A DNA stretch of 64,000 nt, from NCBI GenBank assembly GCA_963693315.1, contig OY856186.1, forward strand, positions 298,350,452 to 298,414,451, written 5' to 3'. The stretch comes from Diogma glabrata. Lineage: Eukaryota; Arthropoda; Insecta; Diptera; Cylindrotomidae. The position numbers and the translations under genes were made by a program. Shown here piece by piece: positions 12,778-24,061 of the stretch. Position 1 is the stretch's first letter. Each line of letters starts with the position of its first letter. A model generated the notes under the pieces. It worked only from the letters and a program-made list of their open reading frames with translations. It made no database searches and was not told the origin of the DNA.

Positions 12778-14144
12778 AACTAGAACAGTGGTTCTTAACC
12801 TTTTCTTAGTCGCGGCCCCCTTAAAATAAGTTTATGGCAATCGCGGCCCCCATATAATAAATATTCTCCCGGTCATCATACTCACTCTAAAATAATATTA
12901 AAGTCGTTATAATATTCATTTTAAAACAATGAATTTATTGACATATTAGGATAACAATAATTAATTGATAGTTTTTAAATATATCTAAAGCAGAATCTAC
13001 TTCATCTTATTCGCAAATTCATTTCACTGTATTCAAAACTATAACATAAAGCCTTCAAAATGGAACCCTTATGTAAAAAAGTTTGAAAAGCTGTCTTGAT
13101 CCACTATTCCGACTGCTATATTCACGATCGCGTCAACACCACTACTTTGACTTCAGTGGAAAAAGACAAGATTGCCGTTTATCGGCAACAAAAAACCAAA
13201 TTTGTCCATAAGCCTATGCGATAAACATTTAAGAAGTATCTACTTTTAAAATGGACAGTGAGCTTTTTCGATAGTACGGACAGTACATATTTAAAAATAT
13301 TAGTGTCATTTCACTTCTGGGAGTGCGTTCCAATTGCTGCTAAGTTGTATTTTACCTGCCAAACCTACATTTACCTGCCAAACAAACCTTCAGAACTCTG
13401 GTCGTTAAATAATCATTATGAAAGTATGAAAAAAGAAACCATGTTGAGCGCATGGTATCTGGAGATATTCAAATCTATTGAGTTAAGTGGCGAGATTCAA
13501 CGCTTAACATGTTGCTTTGATTCATAATAATAGACCAATGTAGTCAACTATTTATTTGACTAAATTAACATATTTATTCTGAATAATTGTAAAGAAATTA
13601 ATGTTTTTATCAAAATCTATCACCACAATTTCTGTGGTTGTTCTTATACTATTTGCATAAAAGAGTTTCTTCAGATTATGGTTTATTTATTTTATTGTCC
13701 ATTGTGGAAAATCCTTTTTCGCGCAGATATGTGCAAGCAGTCCTGTAAGCAAAATTGAAAATTGAGTTCCAAACTGCCGCCCTCAATTTCAACAATTTGT
13801 CATCAAGGGCAATAATTTAGAATTATATTATTTATCAGAAGGATCGTGCTCCAAGTCTTCTGTTATCAAGTTCATTATTTGAAATATTAAAATCGAATTT
13901 TTAATCAGTGTTTGGGATGTCATTAAATTAAATAATTTATACGTTCTTTGTCGAATTCACAATTAAATATCTGTAACTGTTTGAGATAATTTGGAAACGT
14001 TGAAAACTTGAATCTCTCTGCTTTGAATCAATGCATGGAATTTGTTTTTCATTGCTTTTGTTTAGGATAGGATATTCAATTTGTTTTATTCTGGAAATAT
14101 GAACCCCAAAGACAGGATAATTTTTGTAATTGTTTTTTATTTTT

Positions 14145-14190
14145 GACCGACTGGTGTGGCAACCGTGTGTACTCCAGCAAGCGTAGTTCC
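14145..14190 (+). repeat. Fragment of dispersed repeat family A
   Basis: GGTGTGGCAACCGTGTGTAC and TACTCCAGCAAGCG resemble the start of the 26935-27145 copy (GGTGTGACAACCCCGCGTAG). It is nested inside the 12786-16166 hAT element. Confidence 0.4.
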
Positions 14191-14880
14191 ATTTATTTCG
14201 TACGTATTGAAAATAAATTGATAGTTGGAAAATTTGGCAATGCCGGATTTGTTGATAGCATTGTTTTTTTAAATGTGTATTCATAATAAAAACTTCCTCC
14301 GGATATGTGAAGTTTTTTAATTTTTAATATTTTTCTTTTTTGTAGATTTTAAATTACGTTCCAAATAAATACACATTTGCGAACTGAATATTATTTTCAA
14401 TAATATGCATACGCGTTTTAAAAGGAACTACATTTATTTCGCCTGGTAATTTGAAAATAAGAATTGTCTCCACGTCTAGCCATCGTATTTATATTCGCAC
14501 GGTCACCTTTTCTTATTTACTGCTTCAAACTACTTATGAAATGGAAATCGAAGATTTTTTCGTGTTATTTTATTTCGGGGTTTCTGACGCATACGGTCCT
14601 TAATCAAACACAAAAACGAATTTTTAATAGCTGTTGACGTCGCAAGCGCCATTCGTTTGAGCAGCTAATTTTTTCCAAAGGAACGCATGTTAAACCAAAT
14701 ATAAACTGAAAATTTTATTTAGAGAGCCCATGCTTTCCAATTGAAAAATTCAATTAAAATCAATTCAAAAATCTATTCAATTTTTAGTCTTATAATTCAA
14801 GGCAATTTTATATATCTGCAATATGGTGATGCATTTAAATAAACAAAACACGTATTTTTATGTTTATTGAATGTCTTAGA

Positions 14881-15012
14881 ATAGTACATTATGATGCTAG
14901 GACGTAAAGCTAAAGATTTTGGCCGGATGTGGAGTTTGCAAATCTAGGCGCTATCCGAGATTTGCAACCACATTAAGTCCAAAATAGCTTTCGTCCGTGC
15001 ATCATATACTAT
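14881..15012. repeat. Imperfect hairpin of about 130 bp
   Basis: ATAGTACATTATGATGC at the left pairs with GCATCATATACTAT at the right. Further arms are GGACG..AAGCT with AGCTT.CGTCC and TTTGCAAATCT with AGATTTGCAA, around a short loop near 14947-14956. It sits inside the hAT element. It may be a short foldback MITE; a small-RNA precursor is an alternative that the sequence alone cannot decide. Confidence 0.55.
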
Positions 15013-15314
15013 TTTTTATTCGCCGCAAGCAAAATATTTTAAGAAAAAATGTTTATTCTAAATTAAAATTATAAATTTTCATAAATTTTAAAATAAAAAT
15101 ATGTGGAACAAGTAACCTTTGACAAAATATTTATTATTTTTTCCAAATTATTGTGTAGCTATGACAACAAATGATAACAACTATTTTAATTGGATAATGA
15201 AATTTTAAATTTGAGGGTTGCTTTGATAAAAATTTTTATTTTTCAGAGAATTTAAACAAATACAAATGCTTTTTACTTTTTTGGACGGAGCTATGACAAC
15301 AAAATAAATAGTTG

Positions 15315-15380
15315 AAAAGTGATACTTTAAAGCCGCAAATCACAGTAATAAAGTAACACTTTAATATGTAGGCGAATAAA
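15315..15380 (+). repeat. Short dispersed repeat shared with 45566-45632
   Basis: Both loci contain AAAAGTGAYACTTTA, ATCACAGTAATAAAGTA and AGGCGAATAAAAA in the same order. The second locus lies in the internal part of a long-TIR element, so this may be a fragment of that family. Confidence 0.5.
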
Positions 15381-16174
15381 AACAATATTATTACAGCCCT
15401 CACTACGCTTTTGCTGTTTATTTCATACTCGAGTGAAATGAGTATTATTTTAGCGTTGTTATACAATATACTAACTGCAACAACCATAAATGTGTAATTT
15501 TATACCAGTATCAGTTTCATTTCAGCTATTTTATTTGCACTTTGCTTTTGAACGGTTTGCAGAAACCTTGACAAGCTAGTTTTAAAGTTGATGTCGCTCA
15601 AATATTGAAATGAACAGTAGAGTAGAATTAACTTTATCTCAGTTCTGCTTAGCTGTGTCTAAGGGTATGAATTTACGCCATGGGTTGACAGGCCCATATT
15701 TATATAAAAACGAATATAAGTTTACTTTGAAACGAAAACGAAATTTTCACATCGATCAAAATTTAAATTCTGTTTGGCACTAATTTTTAGTTCCGTGTTA
15801 AATTTTATATCATTAAAAAACATCTTTAAAAATATTTCTATATGTTTGGACAAAATTAGATAAAACGATGAAGGAGTAGACACCCTCCAATTGTTTTTCT
15901 GCATGGCAACTAGGCCGCTATTTCACTTCGTATGTGTTGCATACATTCGAAATATATAATAATCCATAAATGATATGCAATACTATATCATTATTTAAAG
16001 TATTTATTGAAAAATAAGTACATCCACATTCGTACACCTAGATTTAAAAACGATTTTGATTTAAAAAATTCTTTAGCATTCATTAAAAAATCTGATATTT
16101 TCGCGGCCCCCCAAATTCTTTTCGCGGCCCCCTAGAGGGCCGCGGCCCCTCGGTTAAGAATAGCTGAACTAGAA

Positions 16175-16765
16175 CATACCTTGGCTTTTATTTATATTGT
16201 ACACGACACACAACTCCGGTTTTATTTAAGCAATCATGAAAATTACCGGATTATATTCCACTGTGTATTTTTAAATAATTTAATTTTAACTTTTATTGTT
16301 CAAGTTATGAAATACAATTAACCAAAACTGATTAACATATATTGATAAATGCAATTTCGATTGCATTTAGATTAAAAAGGATTATTTTAAATTACACTCA
16401 ATAGATGGAATTTTCTTTCGTTCATATATAGTGCGTGAATTAAGAATAGATATAATTATAATATATATGCAAGTAAAAATACATTTACCCATCAAATGCA
16501 GTAGAGTAAAAAAAAAACATTGTAGACGACCAAACGCTACAACAGCTTTCCTGACTCCGTTTCTAGTTTAGGAACTCTTCTTCTACGTTAGTATACCACA
16601 GATCTCTTTTCGTCAGATATATCACGTTTTAATTAGGTGTTTTTTTTCTTTATTTCCAAAAAGAATATAACTATTAAATTTATTTTGGATTTTTGAGATC
16701 AATTAAACTCAAGTTAGTAAAGAAAAAAGAAGTAATTGGAATTTTTTCAATTCAAAGATATGGTT
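16175..16765. other. AT-rich non-coding stretch
   Basis: No gene, RNA or mobile element could be supported. Confidence 0.45.
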
Positions 16766-16769
16766 TGAA

Positions 16770-16900
16770 GTTTCTCAGAAAAAAACTCCAATTCACATTT
16801 TTCGTGTTTCGGATGGGATTCGAACCTACCCTCGTCAGTGCCCGGATCGAATCCTTGGGCAGACACGCTATCGATTATGCCGTTGACGCGATGACAATTT
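16770..16900 (-). mobile_element. tRNA-derived SINE
   Basis: Read on the minus strand, GGTTCGAATCCCATCC is a good tRNA-type B box, preceded about 45 bp upstream by TAGCGTGTCTGCC, which could be a degenerate A box. The downstream A/T-rich text resembles that next to the copy near 5575-5660. This fits the pol III promoter head of a tRNA-derived SINE. A decayed tRNA pseudogene is the alternative. Confidence 0.45.
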
Positions 16901-16949
16901 CAAAGTTGAAACTTCTTCATCACTTATTTATTTTTTACTTAAGTTGAAT

Positions 16950-18055
16950 TCTTTCACTGTCATTAGACTCCATATTATGGAAATGTTTTTACATTATATG
17001 GGATTTTTGCATTAAATTTCTAGACAATACTTTGTGAATTCATAGAATGGGGAACATTTCTATTCTAATTAACATCCTAAGTCACGATTGTATAATATAG
17101 TATCACTATTAAATATTATTTCCATACATCAAGTTGTGAGTCCTTACATCCGAGGCACTTGTCAATAATTTCAGGATACTTTCGGTTCATATATAGCTTT
17201 GAGAATCGTAATCAATCTAATCTTAATTGAGCTAGAATGTATCTAGTGCTGCGATAGAGTATGTTTTATTAAGTAGTCTTTTGTGATGCCTTTCCATTAG
17301 AGGTGGGATTTTCGACGTTTTTACTATCCGGGCATCGAATAGTAAATTTTCAAAATAACCAGTTATTCTAGTATACGACAGGAACATTCACAAATAATTT
17401 ATTTAAAACTAGCAGGGCGTGCTATGCTTTTAAATAAAGTTTGTACGCAAACTGGAAAATTTTAATAGTTTACGGACAAATAATGTCACATAAAGTGTAT
17501 TTGGTGCAATAGACTGACTGCACGCATGTTTTAATACCCACACCAAAGGAAGATTATATTTCCATTTCTGATCGACTTGGAAGATATTACAAAATTATTC
17601 AAGTTAAGTTATCTTAAATTCTATTGATTCTTATAAATAATTGTTTATTTTACTTTATATCTGTATCCGATAGTAAATACAAATTGATGTGTTTGGTGGT
17701 TGGTCCGCACGAGCACATGATGCATCTTACACGCAAAAATAGAAAAAGGGTCTTCTATGTCGGATAATCGTTTTTTTGTTTGGTATATAATCCGCATATC
17801 ACTGCACAAACGGCTTACTAGTACCGTTTAAAGACGGTCACTAAACTCAACGTCATAAAAAGTTCAATACGTTATTAAGTAGCAAGCGAATTTTGATAGA
17901 GCAAGAAAATTTGGAATATTAATAGAAAAATCAGACCGTTGAAATAACTTAACATGAGTTGATTTAATTCAGTCAGTTGTATAAAGTGAATTAAGTTTAG
18001 TTCTTTAAAATTTTCTTTGGTAACTTCAAAATAAAGTAAAGGTAAGTTTTAAATA
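16950..18055. other. AT-rich stretch with a weak hAT-terminus-like block
   Basis: No gene is seen. Near 17310-17345 the words TATCCGGGCATCGAATAG resemble the subterminal TATCCGGGTATCGAGTAG of the hAT element at 41087-42849, so an old solo end may lie here. The rest is A/T-rich. Confidence 0.35.
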
Positions 18056-18165
18056 CACCTATCCCCCGTTTTACACGGTAGATACGTTCCTGATAAAAAC
18101 GTGTTAATCGAAAATATAAATTTTGTATGGAAAACCGTGTTAAACGAAAAACGTGGGTTTTTGGT
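18056..18165. mobile_element. Likely pogo/Tigger terminal region
   Basis: ATCCCCCGTTTTACACGGTA followed by TACGTTCCTG and two CGTGTTAAWCGAAAA-type repeats resembles the ends of pogo/Tigger elements. It lies downstream of a decayed Tigger transposase on the same strand (18440-19290), so it is probably the 3' end of that element. The opposite end was not located. Confidence 0.45.
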
Positions 18166-18439
18166 CATTTCTTGGGCGACAAACAGATTCGGTAAAACAT
18201 AAAAGTACCAGTTTAATCACATAAGATATCGACATAACAGTTAAATTGATTTTCAAACAGAAACATGCAACATAACCAATAAGAAATTCACAGAAAAATA
18301 AACAGTAATTATACATGCACATACTAGCATTTTGACCTAAATCAAACCTAACTTAACTTGATTCAGTTCGGTGCGACTTGGAAGTTAAATCTGTAATTAA
18401 TAACTGTGCGTTCTCTTTTTGCTAAATCTTGCAAACATC

Positions 18440-19290
18440 TTCATATTGACTTAAAAATTCGTTGAGAGTTCGCAGAAATCGGAGAGCTAGTTCAATATTT
18501 GGATCTTGTTGTTAAAAGTAGTTGCATTATTTATTATCTTCTGGTATAATGGTTGCAATAAAGAAGTTTTAATTTTGGGTAGAAATACAATTTATCCGTT
18601 TGTAAACTGCAAATCTTGAGGATGACATGGAGCATTGTCCAGTAAAAGAAGAACCTTAAATATTATTTTGATTAAATACATTTTAACTTCTGGTACGTAA
18701 GAGTTATGAGACAAATCAATGAACAATGTGGCTTTAACCCAAGCTTTTGTATTGGAATGCCAATAAATGGAAAGATTTGTTTATTCCTTTTTACCTGGAC
18801 GCTTTGCCACCTAAGCCTTATCACTCTTTAGTATTGAAAACCTGATCAGCAGCCGAATTCTGTAATTGTGAAGCGGTGAAGTAATAAGTTTTTGAATGAA
18901 CAGAAACGATGGAATTTTTAACGCTTCATTCACCGCTTCACAGTTACAGAATTTGGCTGCAGGACAGTAAGATGTACCGGAATTAATTTCAGTCAATTTT
19001 AGTGGGTACATACTGTTGTGCTGTATCTAAATCAGTAGATGCGCTTTTTAATTTTAAATTTTTGCAAAAAATGCCCGTGGTTAAATATTTCGAACCAACC
19101 ATGACTTGCAATAAAACTTAAAAGGCATTTTATTTGAGTAGATGGAGTGTAGAGTAAATGGACTGTTTCACATTCCAAAAATTTTAAAGTCTTACTAGTT
19201 ATGATATTGGTACCAATTGGATTACTTCGTTGATATTGGTCTTCAAGCCATATCATTAATTTATTTTCCGTGACGTGCGTAAAAAACAAG
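18440..19290 (-). pseudogene. Decayed pogo/Tigger DDE transposase
   Basis: Minus-strand pieces follow the order of a Tigger/jerky-type transposase. A DNA-binding-like part (ENKLMIWLEDQYQR, then ASHGWFEIFNH) leads into the DDE catalytic region, where KAWVKATLFIDL and VLLLLDNAPCHPQDLQF carry the LDNAPxHP hallmark. In the family this enzyme cuts and pastes the element at TA sites. Stops and frameshifts break it into short open pieces (19032-19289, 18811-19011 and unlabelled runs below). An internal inverted duplication at 18847-18876/18928-18957 (CCGAATTCTGTAATTGTGAA against TTCACAGTTACAGAATTTGG) adds a foreign hairpin in the coding region. Confidence 0.7.
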
Positions 19291-19319
19291 TGTCAAACAA
19301 ATATGTTATATTTACTTAC

Positions 19320-19756
19320 TTTTTCGTTGTACACTTTAACCAAATGGTGGTCCCTCTCCGTTGCCCAGGAGAACACGATCGTACAAATTAGGCATGGGTA
19401 CTCTGCTTTTACTCTTATTATGCCATTCTTTGCCTTTTTATGCTTATTCAGGTCATATTTATTTTTATATGTATTTGGGCAAACACTGCATTTATGAGTT
19501 TTCACCCCCGCTGCCCCTTGAACTGATTCCTATCAATATAAATAAATAAATCAGTAATAATTATTATAAAATAGTGAATTAATTAAATGCCTTAATTTTG
19601 TTTTTATGAATATAAAATAAAATTATAAATAAATAAAGTCATTAATTTTAGTGAAAACTTAAAACTGTAAAAATATTTTCCATAATATTTGCATTATATT
19701 AACCCAGAAACCTTTAAATTTAAATCGGTTATATTTACCTGAGAACTGCTGCTCAT
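19320..19756 (-). CDS. Two spliced exons of a zinc-finger protein
   Basis: A short first exon (19756-19739) encodes MSSSSQ and ends CAG before a GTAAAT donor. The second exon (19529-19320) opens after a TTGATAG acceptor and ends GAAAAA before a consensus GTAAGT donor. Joined in frame they give 76 codons, phase 0 at both ends, with no stop. Two Cys-pair modules are visible: CSVCPNTYKNKYDLNKH (C-x2-C-x12-H, second His not evident) and CLICTIVFSWATERDHH. The spacing fits degenerate C2H2 fingers in a nuclear DNA- or RNA-binding protein. A following exon would fall in or beyond the Tigger remnant below 19290 and was not found. It may be a gene fragment; I do not recognise the gene. Confidence 0.5.
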
Positions 19757-19759
19757 TTT

Positions 19760-20470
19760 CCAAAAATATAATTTAAAATATTCAAAAAATAAAAAACTAA
19801 AAATTTGAAATTTGAATTTGGACTAATCTAAACAATAACGAAACGAATAATGAAAAAAACAAGTAAACATTTCATCCGATGGATGGTATTGTGGATTGTG
19901 TTCTTCCCGAAAATATAACAACATTTAAAATTTATTAAATTAAGACTAAATGTTAAAATTAAATTACATTTGTTCTAAAAACAGCCCCACATCCCATAAA
20001 TGGGCAATTCTGTAGAACCTCCCCTCTGGATCTTGTAGATAAAATTTAGAGTAGTTTAGACAAAAATTTAATTATATTTTATACTAAAATGAAAATCAAA
20101 TGGATTATCATTATTTTATTTTGTTTATTTTATCTTTGTTTACAAAATAAAGCGAAAATATCCAAAAAATGAATTTCTTCGGTTTTCGTTTGAGTATTGA
20201 GTGCAACTATTTTTAGTGATAGTTTAATTAACCAACGAATTTTCTTAATATCCCTTATTTTATTTTGTGTAATAACTTAATAAGAAGAAAACACCAACTC
20301 GTATATTTCATTCGGTCAACGGTCAACGGGTCAACAAGTCTCTTTTTTAAAAGGTGTATTTCATATGAACAACTACGTATTGTAATAGTTTTCACATATT
20401 TAACATAATTTCACATATGTTAGTTTTGGTAGCAGGTTGTACGTTCATAAGGACCTACGTTTTGTCCTAT
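19760..20470. other. AT-rich non-coding stretch
   Basis: No gene or mobile element could be supported. A tandem CGGTCAACGGTCAACGGGTC is present near 20314-20333. Confidence 0.45.
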
Positions 20471-20479
20471 ACAATTTTA

Positions 20480-21433
20480 ATTTGATTGTAGCGTCGGGTG
20501 CGGCGCTACTGTTTGAGCTGCATGTCCGGATTCAGGAACTTTGCTTTTGTTCTTGAGTGGTACCACCAATCTACATTCGTTAGGACGGTTTTCTAGACAC
20601 TTGAATAAGTGATCTGCATCATCTGGCGTGCCCCGTCTGGCGTGCGGGGCAGGTCAACAATTTCTTGGTCAATTCTATTCATGTAGTTGTTATATCTTAA
20701 TTACACTAGAATGGATCTGGTGCTTCGCCGCAGTTTGACCTCTTACGCATCGACCTGTGGCCTGTTCGATCGCTGAAAAACTCGATTTAAATTGTGTCTT
20801 AACTTGTGTTCTTCGATGTTTATTGTGTATTCAACAGCTTTAGTATGTATTGTTTTTAAGCACGTTGTATACATAAGCTCGTCGATATGACCAGTGACTC
20901 GGTTGTATCTAACATGATGTAAGAAACTTTTCGCAGTTCGCCTTGTGTCTCTAGGGGGTGTAGTCGTGGATAAGGTACCATTGCAGGGATGTTGCTTTTT
21001 GTGACAGGCCCATAAATATTGTTTGGTTTGCATTTCATTATATTGCAGGACCGGTAATATGTTACATTCCTCGTGCAGGTGATCTCGGGAAGCCTTAAAA
21101 TGACCTTTAGTTGTGGCTCCCAAGGCAGCGTTTTGTGTTATTCACAAGTTATTCCAGTGAGATTCAGCAACTTGGGAAGCCCATATGGGTGCAACATAAT
21201 TTGAAATAGATTTTCTACAGCTTTACATATTGCAATTATTGTGTTTTTGCCTTTGCCCAATTACTATCTTTGCATAATGAACCACCTAAACCCAGTGCTT
21301 TCCATGTATTGTTCCGGTTTTTCGGTCTCGAGTTCACCTGTTGACAATTAGCATTAAAATTAAGTAGTGGGTCAAATGTTACTCCCAGCAGTCTCGAATT
21401 TTTAACAAAAAACAAATACAAAGAAAAACACAA
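20480..21433 (-). pseudogene. Non-LTR retrotransposon ORF2, C-terminal fragment
   Basis: Read on the minus strand: LLGVTFDPLLNFNANCQQVN (the post-RT thumb region of Jockey-type elements), then SRDHLHEECNILPV and QYLWACHKKQHPCNGTL, PPRDTRRT, and finally a decayed Cys/His tail (TPDDADHLFKC-like, across a frameshift). This order matches the end of a reverse transcriptase ORF used for target-primed retrotransposition. The RT catalytic core is absent, so the copy is 5'-truncated, and stops and frameshifts interrupt it. It lies in tandem with two other non-LTR pieces up to 22960, which suggests serial insertion into old elements. Confidence 0.75.
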
Positions 21434-21589
21434 TCACATAAACCAAAGTAGGGCAAATACTGAAAATAGAGGCTGAGTTAAAGACATGTGTGTCATTGCA
21501 CATTTTATTTAAATTCGGTTTCACGCACGACGACTGATTTTTGCAGGCGGCTTTTCTCTTTTTATATCCGTAACACGGCGTTCTAATCT

Positions 21590-21870
21590 TGTTCAGATTC
21601 CAATATGAATGGATGTTCCTCGGGTTTAATTTGTGCCCCAATTCAACAAGTCTACCGCTCTTTTCAGAAACGTGGGCACTCAAATATTACGTGCTCTATG
21701 GTCTCCTGCATCTTTTCACACGTCGGACAATTGGGCGTGTCTTCAAGCTAAAACCTGTGAAAGTCAGTTCTAAAACAACAATGGCTCGTAAACAACTGAG
21801 TCAAGTGAAAAATCATTTCTACGTGTCGTCTGTTTCTGCGATGTCTCGATCGATTTTTTGTATTTAGCGT
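21590..21870 (-). pseudogene. R1/Jockey-like C-terminal zinc-knuckle fragment
   Basis: Minus-strand reading gives DTPNCPTCEKMQETIEHVIF and then ECPRF, the C-x2-C-x(n)-H-x(4)-C nucleic-acid-binding knuckle found near the end of R1-clade and related ORF2 proteins. Surrounding residues are frame-shifted. It precedes the 20480-21433 fragment on the same strand but looks like the end of a different element, because a knuckle should follow the thumb region, not precede it. Confidence 0.6.
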
Positions 21871-22030
21871 ATGGTTTTTGTTGTGACACATTAAAAACAA
21901 AAATAAAACCTAAAATAGGTAGATTTTCCTATGAAATCTACATAAAGCAAAACATGAAAACACATTAATTGAGCTTACAATCGATTTGATTGCGCGTCTT
22001 TTAGATAAAAATTAAAAAGTAAAATATTAA

Positions 22031-22090
22031 AATATTTGAACATTGGGCAGTATATTTGAACATTGGGCAGTATATTTGAACATTAGATGT
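22031..22090 (-). repeat. 3 x 20-bp tandem repeat at a non-LTR 3' end
   Basis: Three copies of a 20-bp unit (TATATTTGAACATTGGGCAG; the third is diverged) start at the stop codon of the RT fragment at 22083-22960. Short tandem repeats instead of poly(A) are a known 3'-tail type for some non-LTR elements. Confidence 0.7.
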
Positions 22091-22960
22091 TTACATCGAG
22101 TGAGTCTATCCATGCTACTTCATAGGGAGTTGCCAATTGGATGTCTGAGATGTCGCCATTGTATCGTCGAAGTGGACACACAGTTGCAATGTGTTTTGTG
22201 GTTTGTTGTGGAGCGCCGTAGTCACATTGAGGGGACTCTGAGATGCCCCACTTGTAGAAAGAATCAGCAAAACGTCCATGATTCGTTCTTATTTTGTTTA
22301 GTGTAGTCCAGGTTGCTGGCAGTTTTATGTGGAGGCTTTATTGACTTCAATCGACAACTAGTGTGGTCACAGTAATATTTGTGCAAGGGTAACGTGGTGT
22401 TATTGGTTGCCTTTTTATGTTCATACATGAGCGCATGCGAGCGTCTGAGTGCAGGTGGAGCGATATTGCTTAACACAGGGAGCTAAGGTAAAGGAGTGGA
22501 CCTGATAGTACGTATCGCAGCTGGCAGTCAACTTTTTGAGTATGTGTGCTATTCAACCAGACTGGTGCGCCATACTCAGCCACTGCGCAAACCAGACTTA
22601 GAGCAGTTGTGCGGAGGGTGGCTGGTGTAGTACCCCATGTCGAGCCTGCCAGTTTGTGCAATATATTGTTTTTCGTTTTAAGTTTTTTTGGCGTATTCTC
22701 TAGGTGGAGTTTAAAAGAAAGAGTTCTATCGAGAGTAATGCCCAGGTACTTTGGCTGTTTACTGCATTTAATGACAGTGCCGTTAAATAACACTGATAGT
22801 TCGTGTTTTGTCAGTTTGTTGTTTAAGTGGAAACAAGAACTCTCGGTTTTATTTAGATTAGGAAATAAACTCCACGTTCGAAAATAGTCATTCATTATCG
22901 CCAGGTCAGTTGAGAGCAAATCTTCGATCGATGAAATTAGTCCGTAGGTCCATTGTCCCT
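22083..22960 (-). pseudogene. Jockey-like non-LTR ORF2, 3' part
   Basis: The longest open piece (22470-22919) reads WSLFPNLNKTESSCFHLNNK, then YLGITLDRTLSFKLHLENT, LHKLAGSTWGTTPATLRTTA and AEYGAPVWLNSTHTQKVD. These are the finger/thumb blocks after the YADD core in Jockey-like reverse transcriptases. After a frameshift it continues as LSNIAPPALRRSHAL and ends in a knuckle-like WGISESPQCDYGAP, IATVCP and LDVNI before the stop at 22083. The RT catalytic core lies outside or has decayed. It is 5'-truncated and has at least two frameshifts. Confidence 0.78.
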
Positions 22961-23253
22961 TGGTCGAGTTACTGGTGACCCACTTATTTCAATGACTTTT
23001 TCCGAAAAAACATTCAATAGCGTTTGGTTGTTCAGGGAAGAGTGTTGTGCTGACTACTTAGATGGCCAGAAACCCATTTTCAGAAACCCTGGTAGGATCA
23101 AGCTTGTAGCGATGCTATCTAGCACAAAATAAATACCTTTCTGAAATGTTTAGAAGAATGAAACACGAGATTCACAAAGTAGAACTATAAACTGGCGAGA
23201 CAAGCCGTTACAAAGATATGTAGACCAACAAAGAGAGAATTGTTATGTGTAAA

Positions 23254-23530
23254 GCATGGAACACTTGCTGTCAATGCTGTAACCGAATCCATATCAACCG
23301 AAAACAATCCTTACCTCAAAGCCTGTTGACAAGCACGGGAAGTAATAGCTAACATTATTTCTATATAGTTATAAATATAGTTCTGAAAGCAAAAACAGTA
23401 AAAAACTTTTGTAAACTTTCAATAAATAATTTAATAATTAACTTTTGTTTATATATAAAAAAAATGCGATCTTTAATATAAAATAATTATGCGAAACATT
23501 AAATTTTCAGAAGCTGTGTTATTCATCGAG
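23254..23530 (+). repeat. Inverted-repeat arm L (copy of Harbinger transposase tail)
   Basis: This 277-bp arm is the inverted copy of 25249-25513 plus 25712-25725. The inner 67 bp, ending at the TCATCGAG near 23530, are essentially perfect; the outer part is about 85-90 percent alike. It encodes, in frame, the transposase C-terminus (GTLAVNAVTESISTENNPYL, then KAC and a stop) on the plus strand, opposite to the transposase proper. Confidence 0.8.
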
Positions 23531-24061
23531 TTTTTTTATGGTTTATTTTTTAAAACAATGTTATATGTTATGTCTTGAAAAGGACGGTTTAGGAAAAAAT
23601 TAAAATAAAATTAATATTTTAAGGAATATCGATTTATTTATTGCATATTTATCGATCATTGACTCCTAATTGTAAAAATCAATCTTCGAAAAATTGTTAC
23701 TCTAAAAATTTAATCTAGTTTAAATATCAATTGTGATTGAAATTTTTTCTATGCATTAAGTACGACTTTTACCATAATATCTTTTGCATTTATAAAAATT
23801 AATAAAGGTTTCAAAATTTAAACACTTTGAATTAAAAATATTTCAATTCAAATAAACCAAAGTAGGCAATTGATATTTATATTCAATTGGCAATTAATAA
23901 TTATATTCAATTGTTTGAAACAAAACAATTTTTCTCTAAACTTTTTCTTACAATTTAAATTTTTCTTTCGTCTGTTCACATCTTTTGTTGTTTCAAAAAA
24001 ATTTAATAGAGTGGTAGCCAATTAATTATTCGACCGCTATGGGTCGGTTCCAAACCATAAA

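Larger units (their letters stand above)
12786..16166. mobile_element. hAT element, 3381 bp, with 8-bp target duplication
   Basis: The left terminus CAGTGGTTCTTAACC (12786-12800) and the inverted right terminus GGTTAAGAATAGCTG (16152-16166) are 15-bp terminal inverted repeats with three mismatches. The element is bounded by the identical octamer AACTAGAA at 12778-12785 and 16167-16174, the hallmark of hAT insertion. Subterminal GCGGCCCCC motifs recur on both sides (two on the left, three on the right). The interior lacks a recognisable transposase; open frames of 89 and 115 codons show no hATC signature. It is a non-autonomous or deeply decayed copy that now holds other repeats and a hairpin. 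Confidence 0.85.

Noticed and set aside
14145..14190. A tRNA gene suggested by GGTGTGGCAACC
   Set aside because: No cloverleaf or B box can be formed; it matches dispersed repeat family A instead.
21589..22887. Plus-strand open frames of about 90-113 codons
   Set aside because: They are antisense to readable non-LTR retrotransposon protein on the minus strand.
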